The notes under the pieces were generated by a model. That model worked only from the letters and a program-made list of their open reading frames with translations, did no database searches and was not told where the DNA came from. A DNA stretch of 64,000 nt from Bryobacterales bacterium KBS 96 (GTDB lineage Bacteria; Acidobacteriota; Terriglobia; Bryobacterales; Bryobacteraceae): positions 1,280,629 through 1,344,628 of the forward strand of contig KB906767.1 of assembly GCA_000381625.1 (NCBI GenBank), in the 5' to 3' direction. Within the stretch, counting starts at the first letter, position 1. The number at the start of each line of letters is the position of its first letter. Below, in pieces: positions 62,485 to 64,000 of the stretch. A program made the position numbers and the translations under genes.

Positions 62485-64000
62485 ATGCTTTCAAAAACTC
62501 TTCCAGGATCTCACTACCCACTCGGCGCCACATGGGATGGCATGGGAGTGAATTTTGCAATTTTTTCGGAAAATGCGACTGAAATCGAAGTCTGCCTGTT
62601 TGACGAGCCGGACGCGCCCGCAACCGATACCATTTTATTGTCGGAGTCCACCGGCCACGTCCGCCATTGCTATATCCAAGGCCTGACGATCGGGCAGCTT
62701 TACGGATATCGTGTGCACGGACCTTACGAACCCGAGAAAGGCCTTAGATTCAACCCTGCCAAACTGTTGATCGATCCCTACGCAAAAGCCCTCGCCGGCA
62801 AAGTCGATTGGAGCAAGCCCGTTTTCAGCTATAAACTGAACGATCCCGGAGCCGATCTGACAGTTGACGAGCAGGACGATGCCGCCGGCGTCCCGAAGGG
62901 CGTCGTGACCACCTCCGTATTCGATTGGCGCAACGACCGGCCGCCTGGAACGCAATTACACGATTCGGTTATTTACGAATTGGACGTCAAGGGATTCACT
63001 GCCCGCGACCCTAACGTGCCCGAAGAACTACGTGGTACTTACGCCGGCCTTGCGACACCATCGGTGGTTCAGTACCTAAAAGATCTGGGTATCACCGCAG
63101 TGGAGTTGATGCCCGTGCACGATTCCCTGGACGACAAACATCTTGTGGACCAGGGACTCTCGAATTACTGGGGGTATAACACCACTAACTTTTTTGCGCC
63201 GGACGCGCGCTTTTCAAGCACCGGCGATCGCGGCCAGCAAATCGGTGAATTTAAAACAATGGTGCGAGCGCTGCATCAGGCTGGAATCGAAGTCATTCTG
63301 GACGTTGTTTACAACCATACATCCGAAGGCAACCAGCTTGGCCCGACGTTAAGCTTTCGCGGGATCGACAACCTGACCTATTACCGGCTGGTTCAGGATC
63401 AGCCCCGATATTACATGGACTATACGGGAACCGGTAATACGCTGAACGTACGCCATCCACAGGTGTTAAAACTCGTAATGGACAGCCTTCGTTATTGGGT
63501 CCAGGAAATGCACGTCGACGGCTTTCGTTTCGATCTTGCCGCAGCCCTCGCCCGTGAGCTTCACGATGTCGACCGATTGTCGGCATTTTTTGACGTCATT
63601 CACCAGGATCCCGTTCTCAGCAAAATAAAACTGATCGCCGAGCCATGGGATGTCGGCGAAGGCGGGTACCAGGTGGGCCAGTTTCCCGCATTATGGGCCG
63701 AGTGGAATGGCAAATACCGGGATTCGGTGCGGCGCTATTGGCGAGGTGATGAAGGGCAGCTTGCCAATCTGGGGTATCGCCTCACCGGCAGCAGCGATTT
63801 ATACGAACGGGATGGGCGGCGGCCGTCGGCCAGCATCAACTTCATTACGGCTCACGACGGATTTACCCTCAACGATCTCGTCAGCTACAACGATAAGCAC
63901 AACGAAGCGAACGGGGAGGAGAATCACGACGGGTCGAACGAGAACTACTCGTATAACTACGGAGTGGAGGGGCCAACCGAGGACCAGGAAATCGTCGAAG
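62485..64000 (+). CDS. glgX: Glycogen debranching enzyme GlgX, N-terminal part (partial)
   Basis: The frame is open from ATG 62485 to the right edge (about 505 residues), so the C-terminus is outside. AGGGGA is 11 bases upstream. A carbohydrate-binding module 48 ([40 protein letters not shown]) precedes the GH13 barrel. The four GH13 regions are visible: [21 protein letters not shown] (nucleophile Asp), LIAEPWDVG (acid Glu) and [20 protein letters not shown]. The acid/base Asp of the last region is in AHDGFTL. GlgX removes alpha-1,6 branches from glycogen after phosphorylase action. Confidence 0.93.
   Translation, partial: MLSKTLPGSHYPLGATWDGMGVNFAIFSENATEIEVCLFDEPDAPATDTILLSESTGHVRHCYIQGLTIGQLYGYRVHGPYEPEKGLRFNPAKLLIDPYAKALAGKVDWSKPVFSYKLNDPGADLTVDEQDDAAGVPKGVVTTSVFDWRNDRPPGTQLHDSVIYELDVKGFTARDPNVPEELRGTYAGLATPSVVQYLKDLGITAVELMPVHDSLDDKHLVDQGLSNYWGYNTTNFFAPDARFSSTGDRGQQIGEFKTMVRALHQAGIEVILDVVYNHTSEGNQLGPTLSFRGIDNLTYYRLVQDQPRYYMDYTGTGNTLNVRHPQVLKLVMDSLRYWVQEMHVDGFRFDLAAALARELHDVDRLSAFFDVIHQDPVLSKIKLIAEPWDVGEGGYQVGQFPALWAEWNGKYRDSVRRYWRGDEGQLANLGYRLTGSSDLYERDGRRPSASINFITAHDGFTLNDLVSYNDKHNEANGEENHDGSNENYSYNYGVEGPTEDQEIVE

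Overview
The window looks like a chromosomal segment of an Acidobacteriota bacterium, most likely from the Solibacter/Bryobacter lineage. This is an inference from gene content, not from a marker gene. The signs are three adjacent PadR-regulator plus large orphan permease pairs (the ADOP type typical of acidobacteria) with a fourth decayed copy, the start of an alternative complex III (ActA/ActB) operon, a Ser/Thr kinase fused to a TolB-like propeller, and a hybrid sensor with a two-component-regulator propeller. No rRNA, tRNA, CRISPR array or intact mobile element was seen.

Layout. 1-2067 (minus): actB (runs off the left edge) and the pentaheme cytochrome actA. 2172-5184 (plus): membrane histidine kinase, a receiver-XRE regulator and a periplasmic DUF3108 protein. 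5205-5335: a strong inverted repeat that could be a small RNA or a decayed element. 5419-8469: PadR/ADOP pair 1. Then ssb, an ADOP pseudogene, and on minus an ABC exporter pair, thioredoxin reductase and feoB-feoA. A MerR-TPR fusion regulator is divergent from feoAB. 16996-19528: a MobA-like nucleotidyltransferase and a LytS/LytTR two-component pair. 19441-22325: a direct repeat of about 240 bp flanking two secreted proteins. 22378-28508: PadR/ADOP pairs 2 and 3, followed by a decayed IS66 end.

29038-31975 (minus): selD-pyrF and a GH172-type (DUF2961) secreted protein. 32187-37137 (plus): a LuxR-type regulator whose phospho-acceptor Asp is Glu, the TolB-propeller kinase, an unknown repeat-bearing protein and a SPOR protein. 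37282-41178: lipA-lnt overlapping by four bases, then metY. 41938-51420: a complete MdtABC-like tripartite RND efflux operon with two different RND pumps and a tiny STAS-like gene inserted before the outer-membrane factor. 51557-54625: Hsp20, a 42-residue membrane protein on minus, an ABC-2 polysaccharide-type permease without its ATPase, and APS kinase. 54664-57666: gltX followed at once by a divergent carbamoyltransferase. 57703-62078: a giant hybrid sensor kinase, a small membrane protein and a STAS-like protein. 62485-64000: the first part of the glycogen debranching enzyme glgX.

The region is mostly housekeeping, transport and signalling. The features most worth follow-up are the atypical receiver at 32187, the MerR-TPR regulator facing feoAB, the duplicated lytTR 3' end flanking two secreted genes, the STAS-like protein inside an RND operon, the low-complexity insertion in the first RND pump, and a recurring arrangement in which a TATAAT-like box sits at leaderless distance from a start codon.
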